This document shows positions 18,181 to 26,807 of a DNA stretch of 64,000 nt, in pieces. The stretch spans positions 100,273-164,272 of the forward strand of contig JABIVD010000052.1 in assembly GCA_018667335.1 (NCBI GenBank), given 5' to 3'. Numbering within the stretch: the first letter of the stretch is position 1; each line of letters starts with the position of its first letter. Source of the stretch: Rhodospirillaceae bacterium (GTDB taxonomy: Bacteria; Pseudomonadota; Alphaproteobacteria; UBA6615). Under the pieces are notes generated by a model. It did no database searches. It had not been told where the DNA came from and saw only the letters and a list, made by a program, of their open reading frames with translations. The position numbers and the translations under genes are program-made.

Positions 18181-19386
18181 ATGCTTGAGTTTTTTTCTGG
18201 TAGCAGCAGCGCCGTTAACTCGAAATCGGCGGTCCGTGAATGCCTCGATCTGGCGTTCGGCGAAGACGGCGGAGGCGATGCAAGCATCGTGTTCGTCCAT
18301 TCCACGATGGGCCACAACATGCCCCAGTCACATGCCGCAATCCGGGAGTATTGCCCGAACGCAGAGATCGTCGGCTGCACCGGCAGTGGCGTGATCGGCC
18401 GCGAGGGTGTCAGCGAGAACATGCGCGCCCTGGCCGTGATGGCAGTCGTGGGCGACGAATGCGCGGTCGTCCAGAATGCCGGACTGACCGGTTCAAACTC
18501 CCAGCAGCTGGCCACCGAAACAGCACAAGCCCTGCAGGCAAAGCTCGACGGCATCAACATGATCTATGTGATCACCGCCGGCATGGACGTGGCCGGCGAC
18601 CAGGTGATCGCCGGCATCGAGAGCGTTTTCGGACCCGAGATCATGTTGTTCGGCGCGTCGGCCGGCGATAACGGCAAGGCCGCCCGCACTTTCCAGTTTC
18701 ATAGCGATAAAGTGCTGGAAGACGGCATCACAATGGTCGGCTTCTCCGATCCCACGCTGGAACTTTTGACTGGTGTGCATCACGGCTCCCTGCCAATCGA
18801 AGGCATGACCTTCGAGGTGACGAAGTCCGACGGCAACCAGATCGTCGAGCTTGACGGCAAGCCCGCCTGGCCGACGCTGCTCGGCCGGCTCGGACTGCCA
18901 CCGGAAACGGAACCGGGCTCGGTCATGGGGATCACCGGCCTCGGAGAGGATCTGGGCCCGGATGAAGCCGCCGAATACGACAACACACAAATTCTGCGCG
19001 TGCCGATCCGGGTCTCCGACGATCACCAGACATTCTTCGTGCACTCGACTTGCCTGGAGGGCACCAGGCTGACCCTCATGCAGCGCGACGAGAAACATAT
19101 CTTCGACGGCGTGGACCGTCTGATGGCGCGCATGACCGACGCGCTCGACGGGCGCGAGCCGGTCGCGGTCTTCCATGCAGATTGTATGGCGCGCGGGCGC
19201 ATGACCTTCAACAAGATCCTGAAGGACGAAATCATCGCCAAGATTCAGTATCCGCTGGCTGGCGATGACGGTGTGCCGTGGCTGGGTGTCTATGGGTTTG
19301 CGGAGTTCAGCCGGTTATCCGGCCGCAACCGATTTCACAACTACACGACATCGCTCTACCCGCTCGTGCGTCGCAAATCCGCCTAA
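18181..19386 (+). CDS. FIST N/C domain signal-transduction sensor protein
   Basis: 401 residues. The ATG at 18181 has GGGGGAA about 8 bases upstream; an in-frame GTG lies at 18166. The N-terminal half (VFVHSTMGHNMPQSHAAI, VGCTGSGVIGREGVSEN, LFGASAGDNGKAARTFQF) is the FIST_N domain. The C-terminal half, with RVPIRVSDDHQTFFVHSTCL, GREPVAVFHADCMARGR and GVYGFAEFSRL, is FIST_C. FIST proteins are thought to sense small ligands, possibly amino acids, and usually work beside signalling enzymes. No membrane segment is visible, so it is cytoplasmic. The class III cyclase gene starts 29 bases downstream, implying one operon. Confidence 0.88.
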   Translation: MLEFFSGSSSAVNSKSAVRECLDLAFGEDGGGDASIVFVHSTMGHNMPQSHAAIREYCPNAEIVGCTGSGVIGREGVSENMRALAVMAVVGDECAVVQNAGLTGSNSQQLATETAQALQAKLDGINMIYVITAGMDVAGDQVIAGIESVFGPEIMLFGASAGDNGKAARTFQFHSDKVLEDGITMVGFSDPTLELLTGVHHGSLPIEGMTFEVTKSDGNQIVELDGKPAWPTLLGRLGLPPETEPGSVMGITGLGEDLGPDEAAEYDNTQILRVPIRVSDDHQTFFVHSTCLEGTRLTLMQRDEKHIFDGVDRLMARMTDALDGREPVAVFHADCMARGRMTFNKILKDEIIAKIQYPLAGDDGVPWLGVYGFAEFSRLSGRNRFHNYTTSLYPLVRRKSA

Positions 19387-19415
19387 CGCCATTCGCATTG
19401 CCCGGCGGACGTTAG

Positions 19416-21491
19416 ATGGCAGTTTCCGACGACAAGCCAAGCTACGAAGAACTCCTCGCGATGTGCACGCGCCTGGAGGCCGAGTCCGGCCGCCGCCTCG
19501 TGGTGCAGAACGACCTGAACCGGGCGAAAGACCAGGTCGACGAGGAGTTGGCGCGGTTCCAGACCATCCAACGCTATATCGCCGATGGCCTGAAAATCGA
19601 AACCGAAGCGGCGTTCTGCGAACTGACACTCGAATCGGTGATCGAGGCCTTCGAGGTTGAGGTCGCGTTGTTCCTGCGCGTGGAGGACGGTGGCGAAAAT
19701 CTTCGGCTGCTGGGCCAGTTCGGCTTCGAGGAGGTGCCGGAATCCCTCCCCTACGATCCCGACTGGTTCGCAGCCCCGGGAAGCCAGATTGCCGAGGCCG
19801 GCAGCGAACTGCTCACGCAGTGGCGCGCACTGCCATTCGAGCAGGCGATCGCCTGCCCCTTCCACAACAAGGACCAGTCCATTGCCGGCATCATCGTTGC
19901 CGGCGTGACCCGTGAAGGATCGGGTTACTACGCCGATCTTTCCGACGGACTGGCATCCGCCTTCACCGTGATGGTCGGGCAGGCCGGCGCGATGCTGACC
20001 AACCGCAATCTCAACGGTGAACTGGTCCAGCAGAATGCGCGGCTCGAGAAAGAAGTCGGACAGCACATCGTCACCCAGCAGGGTCTCATTGTCGCGAAAC
20101 GCCATGTCGATGAGGAACTGACCCGGTTCCAGGCGATCCAGCGCTACATCTCCGGTGCCCTGGACTCCGACAGCGAAACCGACTTCTCGACCCGAACCCT
20201 GGAGGCCATCATCGAGGCCTTCGAACTGGAGGTGGCGGTGTTCCTCAGATACGCACCCGACAATGACACGCTGTCGGTGGTCGATCAGTTCGGATTCGAG
20301 GACGTCCCGGAGCATCTGCCGCACAACGCAAACTGGTTCTCCACGAGCGACAGCCGGATCGTCTCTGCCGGTGAGGCCGTATTCGATGCCTGGTCCGACC
20401 TCGGCTTTAACCAAGCGTTCCTGTGCCCCTATTACGACAAGAACGGCGCTTTTGCCGGTGCCATCGCAGCCGGCATTACCGATGAGGGTGCGGACTTCTT
20501 CGAACCGCTCGCCGATACCCATTTGTCAGCATTCACGGTGATGGTGCAGCAGGCCGGTGCGCTGTTCATCAATCGGCAGCTCAATGCGGAGATACTCGAA
20601 CACAACCGGGCGCTGGCCAACCTGACCGATTCCTACAGCCGCTTCGTGCCCTTCCAGTTCCTCGAACTGCTGGGACGTTCGACGATCCAGGAGATCGACA
20701 CCGGCGACAGCACCGCGCTGGATATGAGCGTGCTGTTCGTCGATATCCGCGGCTTCACTGCATTGTCCGAACGTCTCGGGCCCGCGGATATTTTTGCCTC
20801 CCTGAACGCCTTCCTCGAGGTCGTCGAGCCTTTGGTCACCCGCGAAGGAGGCTTTATCAACCAGTATCTCGGAGATGCCGTCATGGCGCTGTTTCCGAAG
20901 AATGCCGACGCCGCGCTCGGCTGCGCGGCGGCCATCAGCGGTGCCGCACGACCATTCAACGAAGCCCGTCTGGCGGCGGGAGACCTGCCCATCAACTTCG
21001 GGCTCGGGATCAGCAGCGGGCCGTTGATGCTCGGCGCGCTCGGCGGCGGCAAGCGGCTGGATTCCAACGTCATCGGCGACACCGCGAACCTGGCCTCGCG
21101 CACCGAGGGCCTGACCCGGCAATATGGGGTGGAAGCACTGTGCACCGAGCACACATTGTCGCGCCTGGAGCGGCCTGACGCGGTCGACTTGCGCGAGATA
21201 GACCGGGTCGTGGTCAAGGGCCGCGCAGCGCCAGTGTCCATCCATGAGTTGCTGGCGTGCGACACCGAGGCGACAGCCGATCAGAAACGCACCACCCGCA
21301 ACGCCTTCGCGGCCGCGCTCGCACTTTATAGAGACGGTCAGTTCGCCAAAGCGCGCAGCGCCTTCGCGGAATGCGCAGCCCAGGCACCGGACGACAATGT
21401 TTCTGCGCTATACGTCGCGCGCTGCCAGAGCCTCATCGACACGCCGCCGGAAGGCGAATGGCAGGGCGTCTGGGTTCTGGACAGCAAGTAG
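19416..21491 (+). CDS. Class III adenylate/guanylate cyclase with duplicated GAF-like sensory region
   Basis: 691 residues with no membrane segment. Residues about 31–205 and 221–395 are two copies of one GAF-like unit preceded by a coiled-coil (compare VDEELARFQTIQRYI at 41 with VDEELTRFQAIQRYI at 231). A linker (SYSRFVPFQFLELLG) leads to the cyclase domain at about 435–620. Metal-binding aspartates are D443 (FVDIRGF) and D487 (YLGDAVMALF), and the transition-state pair is N558/R562. The purine-selecting positions are Q483 and N551 in place of the usual Lys and Asp/Thr. A TPR-like tail follows (ALALYRDGQFAKARSAFAE). It follows the FIST gene by 29 bases and probably produces cAMP under FIST/GAF control. 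Confidence 0.9.
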   Translation: MAVSDDKPSYEELLAMCTRLEAESGRRLVVQNDLNRAKDQVDEELARFQTIQRYIADGLKIETEAAFCELTLESVIEAFEVEVALFLRVEDGGENLRLLGQFGFEEVPESLPYDPDWFAAPGSQIAEAGSELLTQWRALPFEQAIACPFHNKDQSIAGIIVAGVTREGSGYYADLSDGLASAFTVMVGQAGAMLTNRNLNGELVQQNARLEKEVGQHIVTQQGLIVAKRHVDEELTRFQAIQRYISGALDSDSETDFSTRTLEAIIEAFELEVAVFLRYAPDNDTLSVVDQFGFEDVPEHLPHNANWFSTSDSRIVSAGEAVFDAWSDLGFNQAFLCPYYDKNGAFAGAIAAGITDEGADFFEPLADTHLSAFTVMVQQAGALFINRQLNAEILEHNRALANLTDSYSRFVPFQFLELLGRSTIQEIDTGDSTALDMSVLFVDIRGFTALSERLGPADIFASLNAFLEVVEPLVTREGGFINQYLGDAVMALFPKNADAALGCAAAISGAARPFNEARLAAGDLPINFGLGISSGPLMLGALGGGKRLDSNVIGDTANLASRTEGLTRQYGVEALCTEHTLSRLERPDAVDLREIDRVVVKGRAAPVSIHELLACDTEATADQKRTTRNAFAAALALYRDGQFAKARSAFAECAAQAPDDNVSALYVARCQSLIDTPPEGEWQGVWVLDSK
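19503..20600 (+). repeat. In-frame tandem duplication of a ~190-codon sensory unit within the cyclase gene
   Basis: The two units align at a constant offset of 190 residues (570 bases) with no gaps. Examples are residues 71–80 with 261–270 (TLESVIEAFE/TLEAIIEAFE), 101–109 with 291–299 (QFGFEEVPE/QFGFEDVPE) and 181–187 with 371–377 (SAFTVMV). Divergence at many other positions shows the duplication is old. Confidence 0.85.
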
Positions 21492-21505
21492 CCGCGCACC
21501 TTCGC

Positions 21506-23236
21506 CTAGAAAATCTCCGGCTCGGGGATCGCCGCACCGGCGTGCAGGAAGTCGAAGTCGCAGCCCCGGTTCGCCTGGGTTACATGCTCGGCATACATCG
21601 ACACATAGCCGCGCTCGGGGAGCTTCTTGCGCGGCGTCCAGTCCGCCCGGCGTCGGGCCAGTTCCTCGGCATCCACATCCAGATCGATCCGGCGGCCCTC
21701 CACGTCGAGCGTGATCATGTCCCCATCGCGCACCAGGGCCAGTGGCCCGCCGATATGGGCTTCGGGCGCCACATGCAGCACACACGTACCGTAGCTGGTG
21801 CCCGACATGCGGGCGTCGGAGATGCGCACCATGTCGCGCACGCCGGCCTCAAGCAGTTTCTTGGGGATCGGCAGTTGTCCCCATTCGGGCATGCCCGGCG
21901 CGCCCACCGGCCCGGCATTCTGCAGCACCAGCACAGACTCCGCCGTGACCGGCAGATCGGGGTCGTCGATGCGCGCATCCAGATCGGCGCGGTCGGCGAA
22001 CACCACCGCGGGGCCGGTGTGTTTGAGCAATGACGGGTCGGCCGCGGACTGCTTGATCACAGCGCCGTCGGGCGCCAGCGTGCCGGTCAGCACGACGGTG
22101 CCGCCGTCCGCGCTCAACGCATTGTCGCGGCGGCGAATGACGTCGTCATTATGGAGCGGTGCTTCGGCGTAGGATTCGCCCAGCGGCCGGCCCGAAACGG
22201 TCGCCGCGTCGCCGTCCAGCAGATCACCCAGTTCGCGCATCAGTGCGCGCAGCCCGCCCGCATAGTAGAAGTCCTCCATCAGAAATTCGCCCGACGGCCG
22301 AATGTTGGCGAGCCAGGGCGTGCGTCTGGACAGCTCGTCAAAGCGCGACAGCGGGATTTCGATATGGGCCCGCCCGGCCATGGCGACCAGATGGATGATC
22401 GCGTTGGTCGAGCCGCCGATCGCCATGTCGACCGTGATCGCGTTGTCGAAGGAGGCGGCGGTGAGGATGTCCGCCGGCTTCAAATCTTCCCAGACCATGT
22501 CGACGACGCGCCGCCCGGTCGCGGCCGCCATGACGCCGTGGTTGGAGTCCGGTGCGGGGATCGACGACGCGCCCGGCAGGGTCAGGCCGAGTGCCTCGGT
22601 GATCGACATCATGGTCGCCGCCGTGCCCATGGTCATGCAGGTGCCCGCCGAGCGCGACGAACCCGCCAGCACCTCGTCCACCACCGAGGCATCCAGGTTA
22701 CCGGCGCGATACTCGGCGTAATATTTCCAGTGGTCCGTGCCGCTGCCCAGGGTCTCACCGTTCCAGAAGCCGCGCAGCATCGTGCCCGCCGGCATGTAGA
22801 TCAACGGCACGCCCGCCGAGATCGCGCCCATGATCAACGCAGGGGTGGTCTTGTCGCAGCCGCCCATCAGCACCACGCCATCGATCGGGTAGGAACGGAT
22901 CAGCTCCTCCGTCTCCATCGCCAGCAGGTTGCGATACAGCATGGTGGTCGGCTTCATCAGGATCTCGCCCAGCGTGATCGCCGGCATCTCGACCGGGAAA
23001 CCGCCCGCCTGGAGCACCCCGCGCTTGATCTGCTCGGCGCGCTCGGGGAAATGGCCGTGGCAGGTGTTCAGGTCGGACCAGGTGTTGACGATGCCGATGA
23101 CCGGCTTTCCGTCGAAATCATCCGGGCTAAAGCCGAGCTGGCGCAGGCGCCCGCGATGGCTGAAGGCGCGCATGGTCTCGCCGTCGAGCCAGCGGCGGCT
23201 GCGGAGTTGGTCGGGGGAGATGCGGCTACCGGTCAT
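21506..23236 (-). CDS. IlvD/Edd family dehydratase, sugar-acid type (L-arabinonate/D-xylonate dehydratase-like)
   Basis: 576 residues from the ATG at 23236 (MTGSRISPDQLRSRRWLDG). With this start, the three cluster cysteines are C59 (NTWSDLNTCHGH), C127 (LMGGCDKTTPA) and C200 (SAGTCMTMGTA). These are the positions of the [2Fe-2S] ligands in characterised L-arabinonate dehydratase, which supports both start and subgroup. K129 in GGCDK is the carbamylated lysine position. The serine base is in ISDARMSGTSYG. Such enzymes remove water from a sugar acid to give a 2-keto-3-deoxy acid. An ilvD role in valine/isoleucine synthesis is less likely. The gene is divergent from an MFS exporter. A GTG at 23305 is an alternative start. 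Confidence 0.88.
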   Translation of the reverse strand: MTGSRISPDQLRSRRWLDGETMRAFSHRGRLRQLGFSPDDFDGKPVIGIVNTWSDLNTCHGHFPERAEQIKRGVLQAGGFPVEMPAITLGEILMKPTTMLYRNLLAMETEELIRSYPIDGVVLMGGCDKTTPALIMGAISAGVPLIYMPAGTMLRGFWNGETLGSGTDHWKYYAEYRAGNLDASVVDEVLAGSSRSAGTCMTMGTAATMMSITEALGLTLPGASSIPAPDSNHGVMAAATGRRVVDMVWEDLKPADILTAASFDNAITVDMAIGGSTNAIIHLVAMAGRAHIEIPLSRFDELSRRTPWLANIRPSGEFLMEDFYYAGGLRALMRELGDLLDGDAATVSGRPLGESYAEAPLHNDDVIRRRDNALSADGGTVVLTGTLAPDGAVIKQSAADPSLLKHTGPAVVFADRADLDARIDDPDLPVTAESVLVLQNAGPVGAPGMPEWGQLPIPKKLLEAGVRDMVRISDARMSGTSYGTCVLHVAPEAHIGGPLALVRDGDMITLDVEGRRIDLDVDAEELARRRADWTPRKKLPERGYVSMYAEHVTQANRGCDFDFLHAGAAIPEPEIF

Positions 23237-23375
23237 GCTGAGCTCGTGCGGTTGGGACGTGAGGTCGAGACAATCAGGATAGCCACGGGAGCGCCGCTTT
23301 GACACGCGAAACCCGCGCCGCTACGTAGGTCAGGCAATCAGCCACCGTCCGGCCCAACCCATCCCCCCGGGGACC

Positions 23376-24683
23376 ATGTCCACAACCGACAGCCCACCAC
23401 CGCGCAGTGCACTCGCCGGCGCGCGCGCGTTTCGCCATCGCGATTTCCGTTACTTCTGGGCGACCCGCGTGGCGGGCATCCTGGCGACGGAAATGCTGGT
23501 CACCACGGTCGGCTGGCAGGTCTATCGCCTGACGTCGAGCGAACTGAATCTAGGCTTGATCGGGTTCGCCCAGTTCGCCCCCTTCGCGCTTCTGTTCCTG
23601 GTCTCGGGCGTTGCCGCCGACAGGCTGCCGCGGATGCGGATCATCTTCGCCTGCGTGTCGCTGCAGACCGTCTGCGCCGCGGCGCTGCTGTGGGGCACCT
23701 GGACGGGCGGCATCGATTTTGGCGTGATCCTCGCGATCCTCGCGCTGTTCGGCGTGGCGCGCGCATTCCAGGCACCCGCGCAGATGGCGATCGTGCCGAA
23801 TCTGGTGCCGAAGGACGACCTCGCCAACGCCATCGCCTGGTCGGCGACGGGATTCCAGATGGCGCGGATCATCGGGCCGACCATCTCGGGGCTGCTCATC
23901 GCATTTGGCGCCGCGCGCGGGCAGGACGAGCTCTTCGTCTACGTGCTTTCGGTCGTGGTGTTCGTGCTGGCGACAATCCTCGCCGGTATGGTGCGCAAGC
24001 CGGTGCAGATCGTCAGCAGCGCGCCGATCACCATCAGCAACATTCTCGGCGGATTCAAATTCATCGCCTCGCGGCAGGTGATCTTCGGCGCCATCGCCCT
24101 CGACCTGTTCGCGGTGCTGTTCGGCGGCGCCATCGCCCTGCTACCGGTCTACGCCAAGGACATCCTCAACGTCGGCGCGGACGGCTTCGGACTGCTGCGC
24201 TCGGCCTTCACCCTGGGCTCGTTCGTCGGCGCGCTCTACATGACCCAGCACCCGGTGACGCGCCGCGCCGGCGTGAAGCTGCTGGTCGCGGTCGGCACCT
24301 TCGGGCTCGGCGTGATGGTCTTCGGCGTGTCGGAAATCTTCTGGCTGTCGGCGGCGGCGCTGATCGTGATGGGTCTCGCGGATTCGGTCAGCGTATTCGT
24401 GCGCCAGAATCTGGTGCAGATCATCACGCCGGACGAGATGCGCGGCCGGGTCAGCGCGGTTACGGCCGTGTTCATCGGCGCGTCCAACGAGCTGGGCGAA
24501 TTCGAGTCCGGCGTCACCGCCCACTGGTGGGGCACGGTCCCCGCCGTCCTGGTCGGCGGTGCGGCAACCGTGACCGTCGCGGTCAGCTTCGCCTGGCTGT
24601 TCCCCAAGCTGCGCCAGGTGGACAGCCTGGAGCCCGACGAGCTGATCCGGAAGTACCGCGACGCGCCAACCCGTCGGGGCTAG
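23376..24683 (+). CDS. MFS transporter (EntS-like, MFS_3 family)
   Basis: 435 residues with about 12 membrane segments. The N-terminal AFRHRDFRYFWATRVAGILA is typical of the family, followed by the first loop motif SGVAADRLPRMRI and VARAFQAPAQMAIVPNLVPK. EntS-like MFS proteins export small molecules by proton antiport. Its start lies 140 bases from the divergent dehydratase start, and its end overlaps the convergent RidA-like gene by four bases. The substrate is unknown. Confidence 0.88.
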   Translation: MSTTDSPPPRSALAGARAFRHRDFRYFWATRVAGILATEMLVTTVGWQVYRLTSSELNLGLIGFAQFAPFALLFLVSGVAADRLPRMRIIFACVSLQTVCAAALLWGTWTGGIDFGVILAILALFGVARAFQAPAQMAIVPNLVPKDDLANAIAWSATGFQMARIIGPTISGLLIAFGAARGQDELFVYVLSVVVFVLATILAGMVRKPVQIVSSAPITISNILGGFKFIASRQVIFGAIALDLFAVLFGGAIALLPVYAKDILNVGADGFGLLRSAFTLGSFVGALYMTQHPVTRRAGVKLLVAVGTFGLGVMVFGVSEIFWLSAAALIVMGLADSVSVFVRQNLVQIITPDEMRGRVSAVTAVFIGASNELGEFESGVTAHWWGTVPAVLVGGAATVTVAVSFAWLFPKLRQVDSLEPDELIRKYRDAPTRRG

Positions 24684-25105
24684 TCGATCACCGCGATCGC
24701 GTTGACCTCGAGGATGCAGCGCGGATCGGTCGCGAGGCGGACGATCTGCACGGTCGTGGTGGCCGGCTTGGCGTCGCCGAAATACTCCGCCCACACCCGG
24801 TTGAGATCGTCCTGCTGCTCCATGTCGGTCAGGAACCGGTCGGCGGTGACGATGTCGTCGAAGGTCGCACCCACCGCATCGAGGCCCTTCCTGACATTCT
24901 CGAGCACCGCGCGCGCCTGCCCGTCCATGTCGTCCGGCATGTCAGCGAACTCCTCGGGTACATGCGGGTGGCTGTGATAGACAGGCGCCGCCGTGACCCC
25001 GGCCAGATAAACCGTGGTGCCGCCGGTCACCTTGATCGCCGGCGCGTAGGGCATCCAGATGTCGGGCGCGTCGGGCCAGTGCAGATGTTCGATCTTCTTC
25101 GCCAT
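24680..25105 (-). CDS. RidA-like (YjgF/YER057c/UK114) family protein
   Basis: 141 residues. It has TTVYLAGVTAAPVYHSHPH, VLENVRKGLDAVGATFDDIV, and the C-terminal TVQIVRLATDPRCILEVNAIAVI. The C-terminal R-C-I-LEVNAIAV has the family pattern R-x-x-[VIL]-E, so an imine/enamine-handling role is plausible. It is divergent from the acyl-CoA ligase gene with a 16-base palindrome between them, so the two may be co-regulated. Confidence 0.87.
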   Translation of the reverse strand: MAKKIEHLHWPDAPDIWMPYAPAIKVTGGTTVYLAGVTAAPVYHSHPHVPEEFADMPDDMDGQARAVLENVRKGLDAVGATFDDIVTADRFLTDMEQQDDLNRVWAEYFGDAKPATTTVQIVRLATDPRCILEVNAIAVID

Positions 25106-25188
25106 GCTTTCCTCCCAGAATGTGAGACCGCATCACCGCATCCGTTTTGCGGATGGGGAAGCGGCCGTTAGGCTGCCATGCTACGCAA

Positions 25189-25204
25189 CCACGCACCTGC
25201 GTGG
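25189..25204. promoter_or_regulatory. 16-bp palindrome in divergent promoter region (RidA-like / acyl-CoA ligase)
   Basis: CCACGCA-CC-TGCGTGG is a perfect 7-bp inverted repeat located 38 bases before the ligase start and 84 bases before the RidA-like start. Its symmetry and position suggest a regulator site. The cognate regulator is unknown; the nearby TetR protein has a different operator. Confidence 0.4.
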
Positions 25205-25241
25205 ATAGCCGTTTCAACGTGACTTTTTTTGGACCCCGCCG

Positions 25242-26765
25242 ATGCTACCCATCGACACGCTCTATCGCGGCCGACAGATCAACCCCGACGGGATCGCGCT
25301 GGAAGACGACACGACCCGGCTGACCTATCGGGAACTTGTCAGCCAAGTCGAGGCGCTCGCCGCCGCGCTGCAGGACCGCCTGCCCCACAAGCAGGCCAAG
25401 GTGGCAGCCTGCGGCTACAACAATCTGCAGCATGTGATCGCGATCCTCGCCACACATCTCGCCGGGCATATCTGGGTGGCCGTGAATCCGCGCAGCGGCA
25501 AGGTTGAGAACAACGCGCTGATGGACCTTGTCGAGCCGGACATGGTCATCGCCGACGATGCGGCGCGCGACGCGTTTGATATCGGCGACACGCCGTTCAT
25601 CCTCGCCGCACCCGACGGCAAGAGTAATAGTGCCGCCGAAGACAGCGTCGACGGCCTGGTCGAGGCGTTCCGGGGCAAGCGGCCCGCGCGGCCTTTGCTT
25701 GATCCGAATACGGACATCCAGGCGATCAAGTTCACCGGCGGCTCGACCGGCCTGCCCAAAGCCGTGATGCAGCCCTACCGGACCGGCATCACGCTGATCG
25801 GCAACTTCCTGTCGGTGTTCCGGCTCAATCCCGACGACTGCCAGATCGCGGCCGCGCCCGTGAGCCATGCGGCGTTCATCCTGATGCTGCCGATCTTCGC
25901 CGTCGGCGGGCGCAACATCGTGCTGCCGACGCCGGACCCGGACCGCATCCTGCATTCGTTCGAACACCGCGGCGTCAGCACAATCTTCATGCCGCCGACC
26001 ATGATCTACAAGACGATGGCAGAGCCGAACATCGAGCAGCGCAAATTCCCGAACCTCCGCCACCTTCTCTATTCGGCAGCACCCATGCCGCCCGAGAAGG
26101 TGCGCCAGGCCCAGGCGATATTCCCCGGGGCCGTGGAGACGGTCTACGGACAAACCGAAGCCTCCTCACTCTGCACCGCCATGACGTCTGTGGAACTGGA
26201 GCATGACGCGAACAATGGCTCGGTCGGCCGCGCCACCCCGCTGATGCGGGTCGAAATCATGGATCCGGACGGCAACATCCTGCCGCCGGGCGAGACCGGC
26301 GAGGTCGTGGTCCGCGGCGGCCTGACCATGACCGGCTACTACAAGAACCCGGATGCGACCGCGGCGGCGTTTCGCGACGGCTGGCTGCTCACCGGCGACG
26401 GCGGCCTGATCGACGAGCGCGGCTACCTGTTCCTGAAGGACCGGCTGCGCGACGTGATCATCTCGGGCGGCTTCAATGTCTACCCGACGGATGTGGAGGG
26501 TGCGCTCGTGCGCCATCCCGATATCTATGAGTGCGTTGTCTTCGGTGCCGCTGACGATCACTGGGGCGAACGGGTCGAGGCGGCGGTCCAGCTGCGTGAC
26601 GGTGCGACGGCCAGCGCCGACGACATTATCGCCCACGCCAAGGGCCAGCTCGGTTCCGTGAAGGCACCCAAGGCCGTGCATCTGGTCGACGACCTGCCGC
26701 GCAGTGCGGTGGGCAAGGTCCTGCGCCGGGAAATCCGCGAACGTTTTTCAAGCCCGTCCGGTTAA
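25242..26765 (+). CDS. AMP-binding acyl-CoA ligase (ANL superfamily)
   Basis: 507 residues. The ATP loop is IKFTGGSTGLPKAVMQPYR, the adenylate-binding motif is VYGQTEASSLC, the hinge is WLLTGDGGLIDERGYLFLKDR, and the catalytic lysine is in RSAVGKVLRREIRERF. It converts a carboxylic acid, CoA and ATP to acyl-CoA, AMP and pyrophosphate. The binding-pocket sequence does not reveal the acid. It is the first gene of a plus-strand set that continues with a tartrate-dehydratase-like enzyme and a hydrolase, so it probably activates an acid in that pathway. Confidence 0.9.
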   Translation: MLPIDTLYRGRQINPDGIALEDDTTRLTYRELVSQVEALAAALQDRLPHKQAKVAACGYNNLQHVIAILATHLAGHIWVAVNPRSGKVENNALMDLVEPDMVIADDAARDAFDIGDTPFILAAPDGKSNSAAEDSVDGLVEAFRGKRPARPLLDPNTDIQAIKFTGGSTGLPKAVMQPYRTGITLIGNFLSVFRLNPDDCQIAAAPVSHAAFILMLPIFAVGGRNIVLPTPDPDRILHSFEHRGVSTIFMPPTMIYKTMAEPNIEQRKFPNLRHLLYSAAPMPPEKVRQAQAIFPGAVETVYGQTEASSLCTAMTSVELEHDANNGSVGRATPLMRVEIMDPDGNILPPGETGEVVVRGGLTMTGYYKNPDATAAAFRDGWLLTGDGGLIDERGYLFLKDRLRDVIISGGFNVYPTDVEGALVRHPDIYECVVFGAADDHWGERVEAAVQLRDGATASADDIIAHAKGQLGSVKAPKAVHLVDDLPRSAVGKVLRREIRERFSSPSG

Positions 26766-26807
26766 ACGGGTTTGGCGTCCAGCCACACTCATCGTAGAAA
26801 AGCAGCC

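Noticed and set aside
22151..23302. 383-codon plus-strand frame opposite the IlvD/Edd dehydratase
   Set aside because: Antisense to an enzyme with all three cluster cysteines; the frame is Arg/His/Gln-rich with no recognisable motif.
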